Notes: generated by a model from the letters alone, not told the origin. Counted from the stretch's first letter, positions 47,337-60,000 are shown. The stretch is DNA of 64,000 nucleotides from Unio delphinus (GCA_029339505.1 JAQISU010000094.1:8352001-8416000); one strand, 5' to 3'. Program-made: numbers and translations.

Positions 47337-47352
47337 CTTAGGGGGGAGGTAT
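47337..47352 (+). other. Polypurine tract
   Basis: TTAGGGGGGAGGTAT lies immediately upstream of the 3' LTR's first TG. This is the plus-strand primer site expected in LTR elements. Confidence 0.8.
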
Positions 47353-48314
47353 TGTCACAGAATTAGGCGAAAATTTGAACTGATTTTTGTTGTTCTTCAA
47401 TTACAAACGAAACTCACCATTTTTCTTGATTTCGTCGTACACGCATTACCTGGGGTGATTAAGTGGCGTGTAACGATTTGCATGTGCCAATTTGTAATTT
47501 ACATGAAATCCGAAATACTCGTTTTACGTGGTGTACGGCAAGCTCGATGTGATTTATGTTCACCTATTGAGAGTATATAAGGCGAACTATTTATCATAAT
47601 TTTTTACGGGAACCAAAATATCTAATCGAAGGATAGATAACCTCGTCTTGCAAATCTCCAGCCAAAGGGGTGAGTGTTAAATTTTACATTTCGTTTTATT
47701 GTGAATTTTATTCAGATTATCATTTCGTATAATGATGCCTTTATTGCAATTAAACATGGAATATTTGGAATTACTAGTCACTTTTAGACTTTAAATACAA
47801 TATCGTAATCTACGGCTTAGATTATTTTTGAGACAACTATTATTAGTCTGGTTTTGTTTATTATAGCTGATTCAGTCTGATTCCAGCTGATTCCGTCGTT
47901 GATACCGTAGAAGTTCATCACTGATAGCGCATCTAATAACATCGTTGATACCGTCTCTGATACCGTAGCTGCTAACATAGTTGTTACATTGTTTCTGGTA
48001 CCGTAGCTGCTAATAACATCGTTGATACCGTAGCTGCTAATAACATCGTTGATACCGTAGCTGCTAATAACATCGTTGATACCGTAGCTGCTAATAACAT
48101 CGTTGATACCGTAGCTGTTAAACACATCTGATACCATCTTTTGATAAACGTCTTTGATATCGTTTGATTTGTTGTGGGACATCTATTGTTTGTTCTGGAA
48201 CATCTCTGTATAAATATCTGAATGTGCTTGTGCCGTTAATTTGTGCAAACGGAATTGAAGTATCTGTCTGTGTGTCGAACTGTCTGTTCGTCAATATCTG
48301 TGTAACGTGTAAAT
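47353..48314 (+). repeat. 3' LTR, left part
   Basis: Matches 42318-43279 of the 5' LTR base for base in length, with one difference seen (C at 48201). It ends in AAAT, where the nested element begins. Confidence 0.96.
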
Positions 48315-48767
48315 GGACATAGACCACAATTAATTTTACTATATGTTCTCTACATATATTTCTCAGTACTGACCTTTCCACAGTGTGACAATCAATACAA
48401 ATCATATGTTAATCTAAAATACCTCCAAAGATGACTTCACGGTGAAATTCTTGTCAAGGGTTGATCGGCATTTTTTTGAGCTGCTGCACTGTAAACAGAG
48501 CAGCATGTAAACAGAACACATATTTCACTTCCGGATCATCACCAAGGCCTTATTACTCCATGTGCACTGTCGCCAAATTACACACTGACAACCACTCTCT
48601 CTGCTCATATTCTCAAGAATAAACAATTACCTTTAAATCCATACCAAATATGCATCAATATAACTCTTCTACCACCACCAAAATGAGAGAGGAAAAAATG
48701 TTCTAAAAATAGACTGGAACTACATTCGTGGGTACTGAACTGGAAGTATTAATTGTGGTGTGATTCC
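48315..48767. repeat. Left terminal repeat of nested element
   Basis: 453 bp, from GGACATAGACC to TGTGGTGTGATTCC. It contains CACTTCCGGATC, GTAAACAGAGCAGCATGTAA and AATAAA (near 48621). Ends are GGA..TCC, not TG..CA, so it is not a canonical LTR. Confidence 0.93.
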
Positions 48768-51557
48768 TGACAGGCCCAACTTTTTGGGGCAAATTTTAGT
48801 AAAACTTTTATATTTGAATGCCACACCTATTTGAACTTTATACATGAAGTCTTTTTGAATTTCCTTGCATACAAGTCATGTGACACCTGCTGGAAAGTGT
48901 GTAGTGCTGGTGTTATACAGGGTGACTGTGCTGATCCATGTGTTCTTGAGAAACCAAAACTAAATTTGCTATATCTTCCTTATTTATAGGACTTTTTCAA
49001 TGCTGTAAAAACCTAATTGTACTACAAGATGAGGCCTGTCTGAAAATATGTTTAGAGTTTATACATTTGGATCATTTAAAATTTTAATGGAAATTTAAAT
49101 AAACATTTAAATTTATAAACTAAATTTTATTGAAAAATTAAATTTTCATAAAAGTTTGAAAACAGATTTTGTCAAAGTTTAGACAGAAAAGTTGATCAAT
49201 CAATGGTCATTAAAATAAATGGTGGTTTGGGTCTGTGTAACTGGGAACAATTTTCCCAGGGGTAATGAAGTAGCATGACTCATAGTGATTTTGGCAACAA
49301 ACCGCAATATGCCTGTCAAGGTGCATATAGGTGTACACACTAAAGAAGCAGCAATAAGTGCTATGTTCCATATTTATTGTGTCAGGTATATAGGCAGTTA
49401 TTTGAATAACTAATAGTGCACTCAGATTTAAACATCTGATGGGACCACTTCCATGTTTTATAGGAAAATTGCATTACATTTCAGTGTCGATAACTACAAA
49501 AAGCGACTATAAGATAGGAAAATACAGTTTTTAGGCAGGCTTTACCTTACTGAACAATGGTGCTAATCTCTCTCATGAAGATCTAAGCCATATCCTTGAG
49601 GTGCTTTATATTAGTGTTGTGATATCATGATCACTTATGGCAGTACACTGCATATGTCCTTATGAAACCTTGCTATCACCACCTGACTACTGGAGAGCTT
49701 CCAAGCTGATCCACCACTAACACTTTGTTCCAGATACCAGCCTAGACCTGAAAAGATATAAAATGTTTCACTTATATCTAGAAAACAGTAAGATGTATGC
49801 AAATGAAGTTAAAATGTGTTAGATATAGTGATTTACAAATAACATTAAGGCTGCAAGCATAGGAAATAAATATTAAACTTGACAGAGTGACACTCAGAAA
49901 TGTGAAGTAATAGTCATGTATTAAAGTAATAAATTCATCCTAAAAGTATATGAAGTTTCTATAAGCATATCTGGTCATGCACAGTGAAATAACTAATCAG
50001 GTAGACTATGCATCACAAACTTTAAGGAAATGCGGGGACGGTGAGGTTTGATCATTGGTGGAAACATTAGTACATGCCAGTATACAGGAAAGTCAAGCGA
50101 CAATGTAGTAAAAAAGAATATATTACTATAAGCAATCTTATTCATGAGGGAAATAATAATTCTGGATATTGCAAGAGAATACAGCCAAATGTGGCCACAC
50201 ATATCAACTACAGGTACCAATACATCCTATATCATAAACTAAATGTGAAATTCTGATCCCCAAAACTTGTAAACAAGAATGGAAATTTGCATATGTGGGA
50301 CATATACAATGTAATTGTTATGATCAAATGTGCAAAAATAATTCCAATGATCTGTTTGAACATTTAAAGTGTATTTTTAAGGGTGTTTGATACCAATTAT
50401 TAACCTCAATGGTTCAACAGAATCAGATATCAGCTGATAATGCAATACCGCACTCTATCCAAGTACTGAATTGAAATATGTTACCATACATGGGCATATT
50501 AATGAAAAAAATAACATTTTGGGATACATTTAGTGCACACAGCCAAAAATGTGTCTTACAGATTCACTGTAGGTACAATGTCAGCCTATATGATATACTG
50601 AATGTGAACTTTGGATCCCAAACATTGTAAAATATGTGGATATTTGTTCATGTGGGATATGTAACCATGCTAAGATCAGTTGTACACAGTTAAACTCAAA
50701 ATATCTGTTTGAATATATCTTATGCAATCTTTAGAGTGTCAGTTAGCAAATATTATTAGCAATTAACAATGCATAAATTAAGATAGATCATTAGAATTCA
50801 CATAACATCATACAGGCCACAATGCCGCGCATCACTAATCAATATCTTAACCAAACTGAACAATAAAATTGAATGCATTTTGTGTTCACCTTACATCATT
50901 TTGCTGTTTTCTTACATCCAAGGGTAAATATACATGTGGGAAGTATATTTTATCCCTTCAGCCTGCATTTCATTCTCAGAAAATTTAAACTGATTTAGTA
51001 GAGAACTTGAGTAGGTTCTAGTATGAAGTTTTCATCACTGTCCTCTCACTAAACACCCTGTAACTATATTTGTTAACAATTACTAAAGGCTATATAAGCA
51101 TATATGTGTTACTCAGGAAGTCACCCCATCATAAACACATAAATTATCTGATTGGACCCCTAATAAATAGTTTGAATGATCAATACAAAATAGAATCTGT
51201 CTTTCATACATTTTAAATGTATGTCTCATTTTGACTTACAAAGATATTTTCTCTGACAAAATTTGACAAATATCCATCATTGTAGCTTGTATATGGTGTA
51301 AAAGTATAAACATGCTGATATCATTTGATATAATTTCCAAAAATATTATCTATGTGCATTTTTAGGGGCAAATTTTAATTTTTTAATTTTTAAAAAAAAA
51401 ATTATTAAAATTTTAAAAAATAAAATTAATTTTTAAATTCTAATGGCATTTTTCTATTTTAAATGTTAATATATATAACACCTACAAATTTCATGTGTTT
51501 ATCATTAATATTAAAAATTTTATAGCATATTAAAGTTTCATCAATACTGCCTGTACA
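48768..51557. other. Interior of the nested element
   Basis: It begins TGACAGGCCC and ends GCCTGTACA, a weak inverted pair. No coding sequence is recognised. A ~190-bp diverged direct duplication lies at about 50171-50362 and 50538-50718, sharing ACAGCCAAA.TGTG, CTATATCATA.ACT.AATGTGAA, ATGTGGGA.ATAT and ATCTGTTTGAA. An extremely A/T homopolymeric stretch runs 51365-51440. Confidence 0.8.
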
Positions 51558-52009
51558 GGACATAGACCACAATTAATTTTACTATATGTTCTCTACATAT
51601 ATTTCTCAGTACTGACCTTTCCACAGTGTGACAATCAATACAAATCATATGTTAATCTAAAATACCTCCAAAGATGACTTCACGGTGAAATTCTTGTCAA
51701 GGGTTGATCGGCATTTTTTTGAGCTGCTGCACTGTAAACAGAGCAGCATGTAAACAGAACACATATTTCACTTCCGGATCATCACCAAGGCCTTATTACT
51801 CCATGTGCACTGTCGCCAAATTACACACTGACAACCACTCTCTCTGCTCATATTCTCAAGAATAAACAATTACCTTTAAATCCATACCAAATATGCATCA
51901 ATATAACTCTTCTACCACCACCAAAATGAGAGAGGAAAAATGTTCTAAAAATAGACTGGAACTACATTCGTGGGTACTGAACTGGAAGTATTAATTGTGG
52001 TGTGATTCC
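51558..52009. repeat. Right terminal repeat of nested element
   Basis: 452 bp in the same orientation as 48315-48767 and near-identical to it. Its last bases, GATTCC, abut the second AAAT. Confidence 0.93.
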
Positions 52010-52013
52010 AAAT

Positions 52014-52735
52014 ATCCGGAAAGCTAGAAGTCCGAGTGTCGGAGCTGTCTTAGAGTTGTAAAACGTCCGGGTCGACATCTAGGGGAGTGAGGAACCGTCG
52101 GTTCTGGTAGATGTTGTGTGCTGTCTGAACGTATAACTGTGGTGGATCCGTGTAGGGAAACGTCCGATAATAGTATTGGTCAACCCTCGGTTCTCGGGGA
52201 AACTGGGAGACGATTCAACTGTTGCTGAATCGTGCGGTTATACAGGGGAGACACATAGGTGTATTGAAATTGTGATATAATTTAATACATTGTTGTATTT
52301 GCATGTTTATGTCAGATCGCAATAATATTTCAAGTGATCACATAGATATCAATAAAAGCTAGCAACTTGATTGAATACAAGTATATGATCGTGCTAGTTA
52401 TCGCAATCCATCGTGCGATAGATAGTTTGTCGTTTGTGTTTATTTTTTTCGTAAATCATACTTGCATTTATTTAACTTTCGTAAAGGATTCTTGGATCTG
52501 TGTATAATCCAAGAGATCCCTTTACATCTGAGATTCCTTTTGTATTGTTATTTAATTTGTTCATGTATTGTGAATGGTTGTGAGTTTAATTGTGGGTTGA
52601 GTGCATGAATTATTGTGTTGTTACATCTGTATTTTTTTCATTTATAATTTATTACATAAATTTATATTTTCTTTCACAAATTGTGTTTGTATTGTTCATT
52701 TAATCCACCCTCCTCTCGGTAACAATTCTGTTACA
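52014..52735 (+). repeat. 3' LTR, right part
   Basis: Continues the LTR from ATCCGGAAAGC (equivalent to 43280) to TGTTACA. It agrees in length with the 5' LTR with one difference seen (T at 52427). It is followed by the target duplication AACTC. Confidence 0.96.
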
Positions 52736-53200
52736 AACTCGTTTTATTGAATTATTTAGACAGAGTTCGGAATTAGTTGTGTTAACACCTACACACAGAC
52801 TTGCGAGAGAAATGAATGAACGAGGTGTAAAATTATGTACTTATAACAGCTTATTTCGATATAAGGGAAATAACTGGACTTCTGAACGAATGGGAGATAA
52901 ATATATTCCTACAATAATAATTTGGGATGAAATATGCACCGCTTCATTATATGTGTTAAAATGTTTCTTGAGTGGTTATTGTTAAAGAATACCGAGGTGA
53001 TAATGTGTGGTGATCACGGTCAACCATGACCGTTTTTTGGATTGTCTCCGCACGAATGGTTAAAGAAATTTGCAAATTGTTACAAAAGGAGATAACTGAT
53101 GATCATAGAGCGCTTGATCCAAATTAAGAAAGTCTAAAGAATTTATTAGATTACAGTCGAAAAATATTCAGTGAGAAAGAATGCGTAAAATAATTTAAGA
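52736..53200 (+). pseudogene. Superfamily 1-type helicase fragment from a large DNA element
   Basis: Decayed coding sequence beginning at the retrotransposon's target site. The first frame (to 52985) shows helicase motif Ia, TPTHRLAREM, and Walker B, IIIWDEICTA. After a stop, motif III CGDHGQP appears at 53006-53026. In another frame, DHRALDP follows at 53101. I recognise this motif set from helicases carried by virus-like integrated DNA elements. The P-loop expected just upstream is not found left of 42317. Several stops and shifts are present, so it is non-functional. Strand is opposite to the integrase fragment that follows. Confidence 0.65.
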
Positions 53201-53680
53201 AATTTTTAGAAGTGATTTTTGGTATAAATGGAGATCAAACGATTTAATAGTAGCAAGTATAAAGATAGTTCTTGATACACTTTAACAGAAATTATTTATA
53301 TTAAATATTTAAAATAAATTAAATCTACCCGTAACATTATGTTATCACCCAGCCGATACACGCAATCAAATATTGAAAATGATATATCTGGATCATTGGA
53401 GAAACAGATTCTAATTGTATTAAATGATATTGTTGCAGTATCTGTCAGCGTTGTTGAGAATGGGCTGCAAACAGACAATTCTCCGTGGACGCTAAGATAC
53501 GCAATGACAATGTGACCTAAAAATGGCAACTTTGATATTGATTCTGAAATTATCATGTTAAAATACCAACATAATAATCATTAAGCGAGCTGTAACACAG
53601 TAATATTGTGGCAGTATTCAAATAATGATCCAAAACAATTTACCGAAGATAGAAAGATAGTCTTGGTCATACACGTGAAA
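53201..53680. other. Spacer between helicase and integrase relics
   Basis: AT-rich. It contains an 86-codon minus-strand frame (53296-53556) with no recognised motif. Confidence 0.4.
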
Positions 53681-53739
53681 ATACGATACTGGCCTGTCTT
53701 GAGTGTAATCGAAGTCGAGTTGCTAGTTATTATGCGACA

Positions 53740-54600
53740 AGGGTGGTAACTGTTTATCTTCAGGAATTACTTGTAATTGTTCACGTGTAAATCTACGTTG
53801 AGGAGCAGTTGAATCTAATATATTGATTGGGAGTCTACCCGTGGATGTAATTATGGTGAAAACTGTATGTGTGATAATACTCCAGATAGGATCAGTCGCT
53901 TTTTTTTTTTACCATCTTCAAGTTCACCGGGTTCTTATTAATATATTATGGTAGCACTGCCTAACACCAGTTACTTGAGAAAAAACAATCATATTGTTGC
54001 ATTGGTATATATTTTTGGTTATTGCGTTAATAGGTTTTATAGAAGTTGTTCGAGTAATTTCATTATTTAATGCAGCAATCACACTTGGAGGTCTTGCAAA
54101 CCATTCACGAGATCTTATAGTTTTCTGAATTATTTCCTTCGCGTAACTGATACCCCAAAAACTGTTCAGCAAGAGTTATATTAAATCGTTCAACGATTGC
54201 CTGATCACAGTGTGTTGTCCTCGTCTGATTTTGACGATAATCCGCCGTAAAATTATTTGCCAGGATCAACTTGAAGGAGTTTAGGCCGTCATAAAGAATC
54301 TTTTGATAACTTCGCTCAAACGCAGAATCTACTTTTGCTGATTTTGTTAATAACAGCCCCGATTCTGTAAACATACTTCCAACATCAACGACAGTTCAAG
54401 CGTATTTGTATGTATATTGGCGTCTACCAATTTTGATAGTATCATGTGGTAAAAATAATATATCCACCTGATGAACTTCATTTGGAACACTGACATCAAA
54501 ATGCGCGTATTCGATTCCTTTTGGCGGTGGTAGATAAATTTACCGCATTGCCTGTCGTGATAACCATGCTGCGGCGGCGGTGTGCGCAACATTTGCTATG
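53740..54600 (-). pseudogene. Retroviral-type (Polinton/adintovirus-like) integrase relic
   Basis: Minus strand, spread over several frames. In order: the first-Asp block VPNEVHQVDILFLPHD (near 54455-54500); a middle where the second Asp is not evident; the Glu block DQAIVERFNITLAEQ (54170-54220); then WFARPPSVIAALNNEITRTT with a following 'KP..AI' (54030-54110); and a C-terminal EPGELEDG and FTREQLQVIPEDK (53760-53935). The order matches integrases I know from Maverick/Polinton- and adintovirus-like elements. Frameshifts, stops and a poly-T run at 53900-53911 show it is dead. Other elements also carry related integrases. Confidence 0.75.
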
Positions 54601-54845
54601 TTGGCGAGTTTATTAATCGTTGCTGTGCCTTTCCATCCTCTTGGGCTACAATTAATCGACTACGTTGTAATAATATTAATTACTAGCTCCTAATACTAGT
54701 TTACCTTTCACTGCAGATCTTACTAGGAAACTAGCAAGTTTTTCTCTGACAGAATTTTTTATATTATACAATTTAACACATGAATCAACATCACAACTGC
54801 GATATGTCATTGTTGTAAATCTTTATTTTTATATGCTACATCATC

Positions 54846-55015
54846 AATTATATTTATTAGATACTCTCCTGGTCTTGGTTGACCTTGGTTATCGAGTTGG
54901 ATATCAAGTCTGGTACCAGGACCACAATAATTCTATCATGGAAGACATTTCTCGTCTCGATATTTAGCCCATGGAGATCCTGGTAATTTTGTTAATGAAG
55001 CAGCTATATCACCGC
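54846..55015 (-). pseudogene. PLA2-like (parvovirus VP1-type) domain relic
   Basis: Minus strand: a segment with DIAASLTKLPGSPWAKYRDE, then NYCGPGTRLD, the Y.GPG calcium-loop signature of phospholipase A2-like domains found in parvovirus and adintovirus minor capsid proteins. A proline-rich stretch follows, then DDVAYKNKDL. The catalytic His-Asp pair is not clearly present and an in-frame stop precedes NYCGPG. Position and strand, next to the integrase relic, support one ancient virus-like element. Confidence 0.6.
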
Positions 55016-55039
55016 CTGTTTACCTTGAGATAAATCTAT

Positions 55040-56712
55040 ATTTATCTATCTACATACTATAATTATAACCCATACAACAGATATCGCCATGATGGTTATA
55101 CTGCATGATAAAGTATGGACATTCTGTTATAATCCATACAACAGATATCACCATAATGGTTATACTGCATGATTAAGTATGGACATACTGTTATAATCCA
55201 TATAACAGATATCACCATGATGGTTATACTGCATGATAAAGTATGGACATTCTGTTATAATCCATACAACAGATATCAAAATGATGGTTATACTGCATTA
55301 TTAAGTATGGACATACTGTTATAATCCATACAACAGATATCACCATGATGGTTATACTGCATGATGAAGCCTGGACAAACTGTTATAATCCATACAACAG
55401 ATATCACCATGATGATTATACTGCATGATGAAGTATGGACATACTAGTATAACCCATACAACAGGTATCACCATGATGGTTATACTGCATGATTAAGTAT
55501 GGACATACTGTTATAATCCATACAACAGATATCACCAGGATAGTTATACTGCATGATTAAGTATGGATATACTGTTATAATCCATAACAACAGATATCAC
55601 TATAATGGTTATACTGCATGATTAAGTATGGACATACTGTTATAATCCATACAACAGATATCACCATGATGGTTATACTGCATGATTAAGAAAGGAAATA
55701 CTATTATAATCCATACAACAGATATCGCCATGATGGTTATACTGCATGATTAAGTATGGACATAGTATTATAATCCATACAACAGATATCACCATGATGG
55801 TTATACTGCATGATTAAGTACAGAAATACTGTCATAATCCATGCAACAGATATCGCAATGATGGTTATACTGCATGATAAAGTATGGACATACTGTTATA
55901 ATCCATACAACAGATATCACCATGATGGTTATACTGCATGATTAAGTACAGACATACTATTATAATCCATACAACAGATATCACCATGATGGTTATACTG
56001 CATGATAAAGTATGGACATTCTGTTATAATCCATACAACAGATATCACCATGATGGTTATACTGCATAATTAAGTATGGACATACTGTTATAATCCATAA
56101 AACAAATATCACCATGATGGCTATACTGCATAATCAAGTATGGACATATTATTATAATCCATACAACAGATATCACCATGATGGTTATACTGCATGATTA
56201 AGTATGGACATACTATTATAACCCATACAACAGATATCGCCATAATGGTTATACTGCATAATTAAGTATGGACATATTATTATAATCCATACAACAGATA
56301 TCACCATGATGGTTATACTGCATGATGAAGTATGGACATACTATTATAATCCATACAACAGATATCACCATGATGGTTATACTGCATGATGAAGTATGGA
56401 CATACTATTATAATCCATACAACAGATATCACCATGATGGTTATACTGCATGATGAAGTATGGACATACTGTTATAACCCATACAACAGGTATCACCATG
56501 ATGGTTATACTGCATGATGAAGTATGGACATACTATTATAATCCATACAACAGATATCACCATGATGGTTATACTGCATGATTAAGTATGGACATACTAT
56601 TATAATCCATACAACAGATATCACCATGATGGTTATACTGCATGATTAAGTCTAGTATTACTATTATAATCCAGAAAACATATATCATTATGATGGTTAT
56701 AGTTCATGACAT
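55040..56712. repeat. 64-bp satellite, ~26 copies
   Basis: The unit contains TATAATCCATACAACAGATA, TCACCATGATGGTTATACTG and CATGATTAAGTATGGACATA. Monomers diverge by single bases (CCTGGACAAACTG, TACAGAAATACTG variants) without a clear higher-order pattern. It abuts the viral relic. Confidence 0.95.
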
Positions 56713-57068
56713 TTATAAAAAGTTTCATTAAATGAAAATAAGTCTTGCCATGTTTCCTTTGATTGAAAAATGTATACGAGTGGTATATCAAAGATACATT
56801 TTATATACAATACATATATTTCATTTGTATCACAAATAGCTACATGCATATCCATCTGTTAAGACTGACTGTAAGCAACTGTCTTTTGACAGAATGGATG
56901 GAATGAATGAACTCTGCAAAACCCTTTCCAGTTTGTCTGCTACAAGATGCAGTTCTTTACGTTCGGTAATTGCAATCTCTTCACAAATTCATTAGCTGCT
57001 TCTTTTATCTTGAATTTCCATTTTCATTCATATTGATTATTGATTTAAAAATGAAAGACTGTTTAAAA
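56713..57068. other. Spacer between two satellites
   Basis: 350 bp of unique-looking sequence. No gene or transposon end seen. Confidence 0.5.
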
Positions 57069-60000
57069 GTAGAGTACTCAATCAACTGCATAGTTTAGTA
57101 GAGTACTCAATCAACAGCATAGTCAAGTAGAGTACTCAATCAACAGCATAGTCAAGTAGAGTACTCAATCAACAGCATAGTCAAGTAGAGTACTCAATCA
57201 ACAGCATAGTCAAGTAGAGTACTCAATCAACAGCATAGTCAAGTAGAGTACTCAATCAACAGCATAGTCAAGTAGAGTACTCAATCAACAGCATAGTCAA
57301 GTAGAGTACTCAATCAACAGCATAGTCAAGTAGAGTACTCAATCAACAGCATAGTCAAGTAGAGTACTCAATCAACAGCATAGTCAAGTAGAGTACTCAA
57401 TCAACAGCATAGTCAAGTAGAGTACTCAATCAACAGCATAGTCAAGTAGAGTACTCAATCAACAGCATAGTCAAGTAGAGTACTCAATCAACAGCATAGT
57501 CAAGTAGAGTACTCAATCAACAGCATAGTCAAGTAGAGTACTCAATCAACAGCATAGTCAAGTAGAGTACTCAATCAACAGCATAGTCAAGTAGAGTACT
57601 CAATCAACAGCATAGTCAAGTAGAGTACTCAATCAACAGCATAGTCAAGTAGAGTACTCAATCAACAGCATAGTCAAGTAGAGTACTCAATCAACAGCAT
57701 AGTCAAGTAGAGTACTCAATCAACAGCATAGTCAAGTAGAGTACTCAATCAACAGCATAGTCAAGTAGAGTACTCAATCAACAGCATAGTCAAGTAGAGT
57801 ACTCAATCAACAGCATAGTCAAGTAGAGTACTCAATCAACAGCATAGTCAAGTAGAGTACTCAATCAACAGCATAGTCAAGTAGAGTACTCAATCAACAG
57901 CATAGTCAAGTAGAGTACTCAATCAACAGCATAGTCAAGTAGAGTACTCAATCAACAGCATAGTCAAGTAGAGTACTCAATCAACAGCATAGTCAAGTAG
58001 AGTACTCAATCAACAGCATAGTCAAGTAGAGTACTCAATCAACAGCATAGTCAAGTAGAGTACTCAATCAACAGCATAGTCAAGTAGAGTACTCAATCAA
58101 CAGCATAGTCAAGTAGAGTACTCAATCAACAGCATAGTCAAGTAGAGTACTCAATCAACAGCATAGTCAAGTAGAGTACTCAATCAACAGCATAGTCAAG
58201 TAGAGTACTCAATCAACAGCATAGTCAAGTAGAGTACTCAATCAACAGCATAGTCAAGTAGAGTACTCAATCAACAGCATAGTCAAGTAGAGTACTCAAT
58301 CAACAGCATAGTCAAGTAGAGTACTCAATCAACAGCATAGTCAAGTAGAGTACTCAATCAACAGCATAGTCAAGTAGAGTACTCAATCAACAGCATAGTC
58401 AAGTAGAGTACTCAATCAACAGCATAGTCAAGTAGAGTACTCAATCAACAGCATAGTCAAGTAGAGTACTCAATCAACAGCATAGTCAAGTAGAGTACTC
58501 AATCAACAGCATAGTCAAGTAGAGTACTCAATCAACAGCATAGTCAAGTAGAGTACTCAATCAACAGCATAGTCAAGTAGAGTACTCAATCAACAGCATA
58601 GTCAAGTAGAGTACTCAATCAACAGCATAGTCAAGTAGAGTACTCAATCAACAGCATAGTCAAGTAGAGTACTCAATCAACAGCATAGTCAAGTAGAGTA
58701 CTCAATCAACAGCATAGTCAAGTAGAGTACTCAATCAACAGCATAGTCAAGTAGAGTACTCAATCAACAGCATAGTCAAGTAGAGTACTCAATCAACAGC
58801 ATAGTCAAGTAGAGTACTCAATCAACAGCATAGTCAAGTAGAGTACTCAATCAACAGCATAGTCAAGTAGAGTACTCAATCAACAGCATAGTCAAGTAGA
58901 GTACTCAATCAACAGCATAGTCAAGTAGAGTACTCAATCAACAGCATAGTCAAGTAGAGTACTCAATCAACAGCATAGTCAAGTAGAGTACTCAATCAAC
59001 AGCATAGTCAAGTAGAGTACTCAATCAACAGCATAGTCAAGTAGAGTACTCAATCAACAGCATAGTCAAGTAGAGTACTCAATCAACAGCATAGTCAAGT
59101 AGAGTACTCAATCAACAGCATAGTCAAGTAGAGTACTCAATCAACAGCATAGTCAAGTAGAGTACTCAATCAACAGCATAGTCAAGTAGAGTACTCAATC
59201 AACAGCATAGTCAAGTAGAGTACTCAATCAACAGCATAGTCAAGTAGAGTACTCAATCAACAGCATAGTCAAGTAGAGTACTCAATCAACAGCATAGTCA
59301 AGTAGAGTACTCAATCAACAGCATAGTCAAGTAGAGTACTCAATCAACAGCATAGTCAAGTAGAGTACTCAATCAACAGCATAGTCAAGTAGAGTACTCA
59401 ATCAACAGCATAGTCAAGTAGAGTACTCAATCAACAGCATAGTCAAGTAGAGTACTCAATCAACAGCATAGTCAAGTAGAGTACTCAATCAACAGCATAG
59501 TTAAGTAGAGTACTCAATCAACAGCATAGTTAAGTAGAGTACTCAATCAACAGCATAGTTAAGTAGAGTACTCAATCAACAGCATAGTTAAGTAGAGTAC
59601 TCAATCAACAGCATAGTTAAGTAGAGTACTCAATCAACAGCATAGTTAAGTAGAGTACTCAATCAACAGCATAGTTAAGTAGAGTACTCAATCAACAGCA
59701 TAGTTAAGTAGAGTACTCAATCAACAGCATAGTTAAGTAGAGTACTCAATCAACAGCATAGTTAAGTAGAGTACTCAATCAACAGCATAGTTAAGTAGAG
59801 TACTCAATCAACAGCATAGTTAAGTAGAGTACTCAATCAACAGCATAGTTAAGTTGAGTACTCAATCAACAGCATAGTTAAGTAGAGTACTCAATCAACA
59901 GCATAGTTAAGTAGAGTACTCAATCAACAGCATAGTTAAGTAGAGTACTCAATCAACAGCATAGTTAAGTAGAGTACTCAATCAACAGCATAGTTAAGTA

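Larger units (their letters stand above)
48315..52009. mobile_element. 3.7-kb non-autonomous element with 452-bp terminal direct repeats
   Basis: It is inserted in the 3' LTR with target duplication AAAT (48311-48314 and 52010-52013). Terminal repeats 48315-48767 and 51558-52009 are direct and differ by one A in a poly-A run. Each repeat itself has inverted ends: GGACATAGACCACAATTAAT at the start, and GGAATCACACCACAATTAAT as the complement of its end (16 of 20 identical). The inner junctions (TGAC after the first, TACA before the second) lack AAAT, so the unit moved as a whole. The 2.8-kb interior has no ORF above 75 codons. Confidence 0.88.
42318..52735 (+). mobile_element. Ty3/gypsy-type LTR element lacking RT, with nested insertion
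   Basis: The LTRs begin TGTCACAGAATTAGG and end ATTCTGTTACA. The 5' LTR is 42318-44001. The 3' LTR is 47353-48314 joined to 52014-52735, interrupted by a 3.7-kb insertion. The 5-bp duplication AACTC flanks the whole (42313-42317 and 52736-52740). Aligned LTR lengths agree without indels, and only two differences were seen (43166 vs 48201; 43693 vs 52427). This means recent insertion. One ORF encodes gag, protease and integrase. There is no reverse transcriptase or complete RNase H. Confidence 0.95.

Noticed and set aside
48315..52009. Ordinary LTR retrotransposon
   Set aside because: Terminal repeats are bounded by GGA..TCC with ~20-bp inverted ends. I found no primer-binding site, polypurine tract or coding region, so I left the class open.
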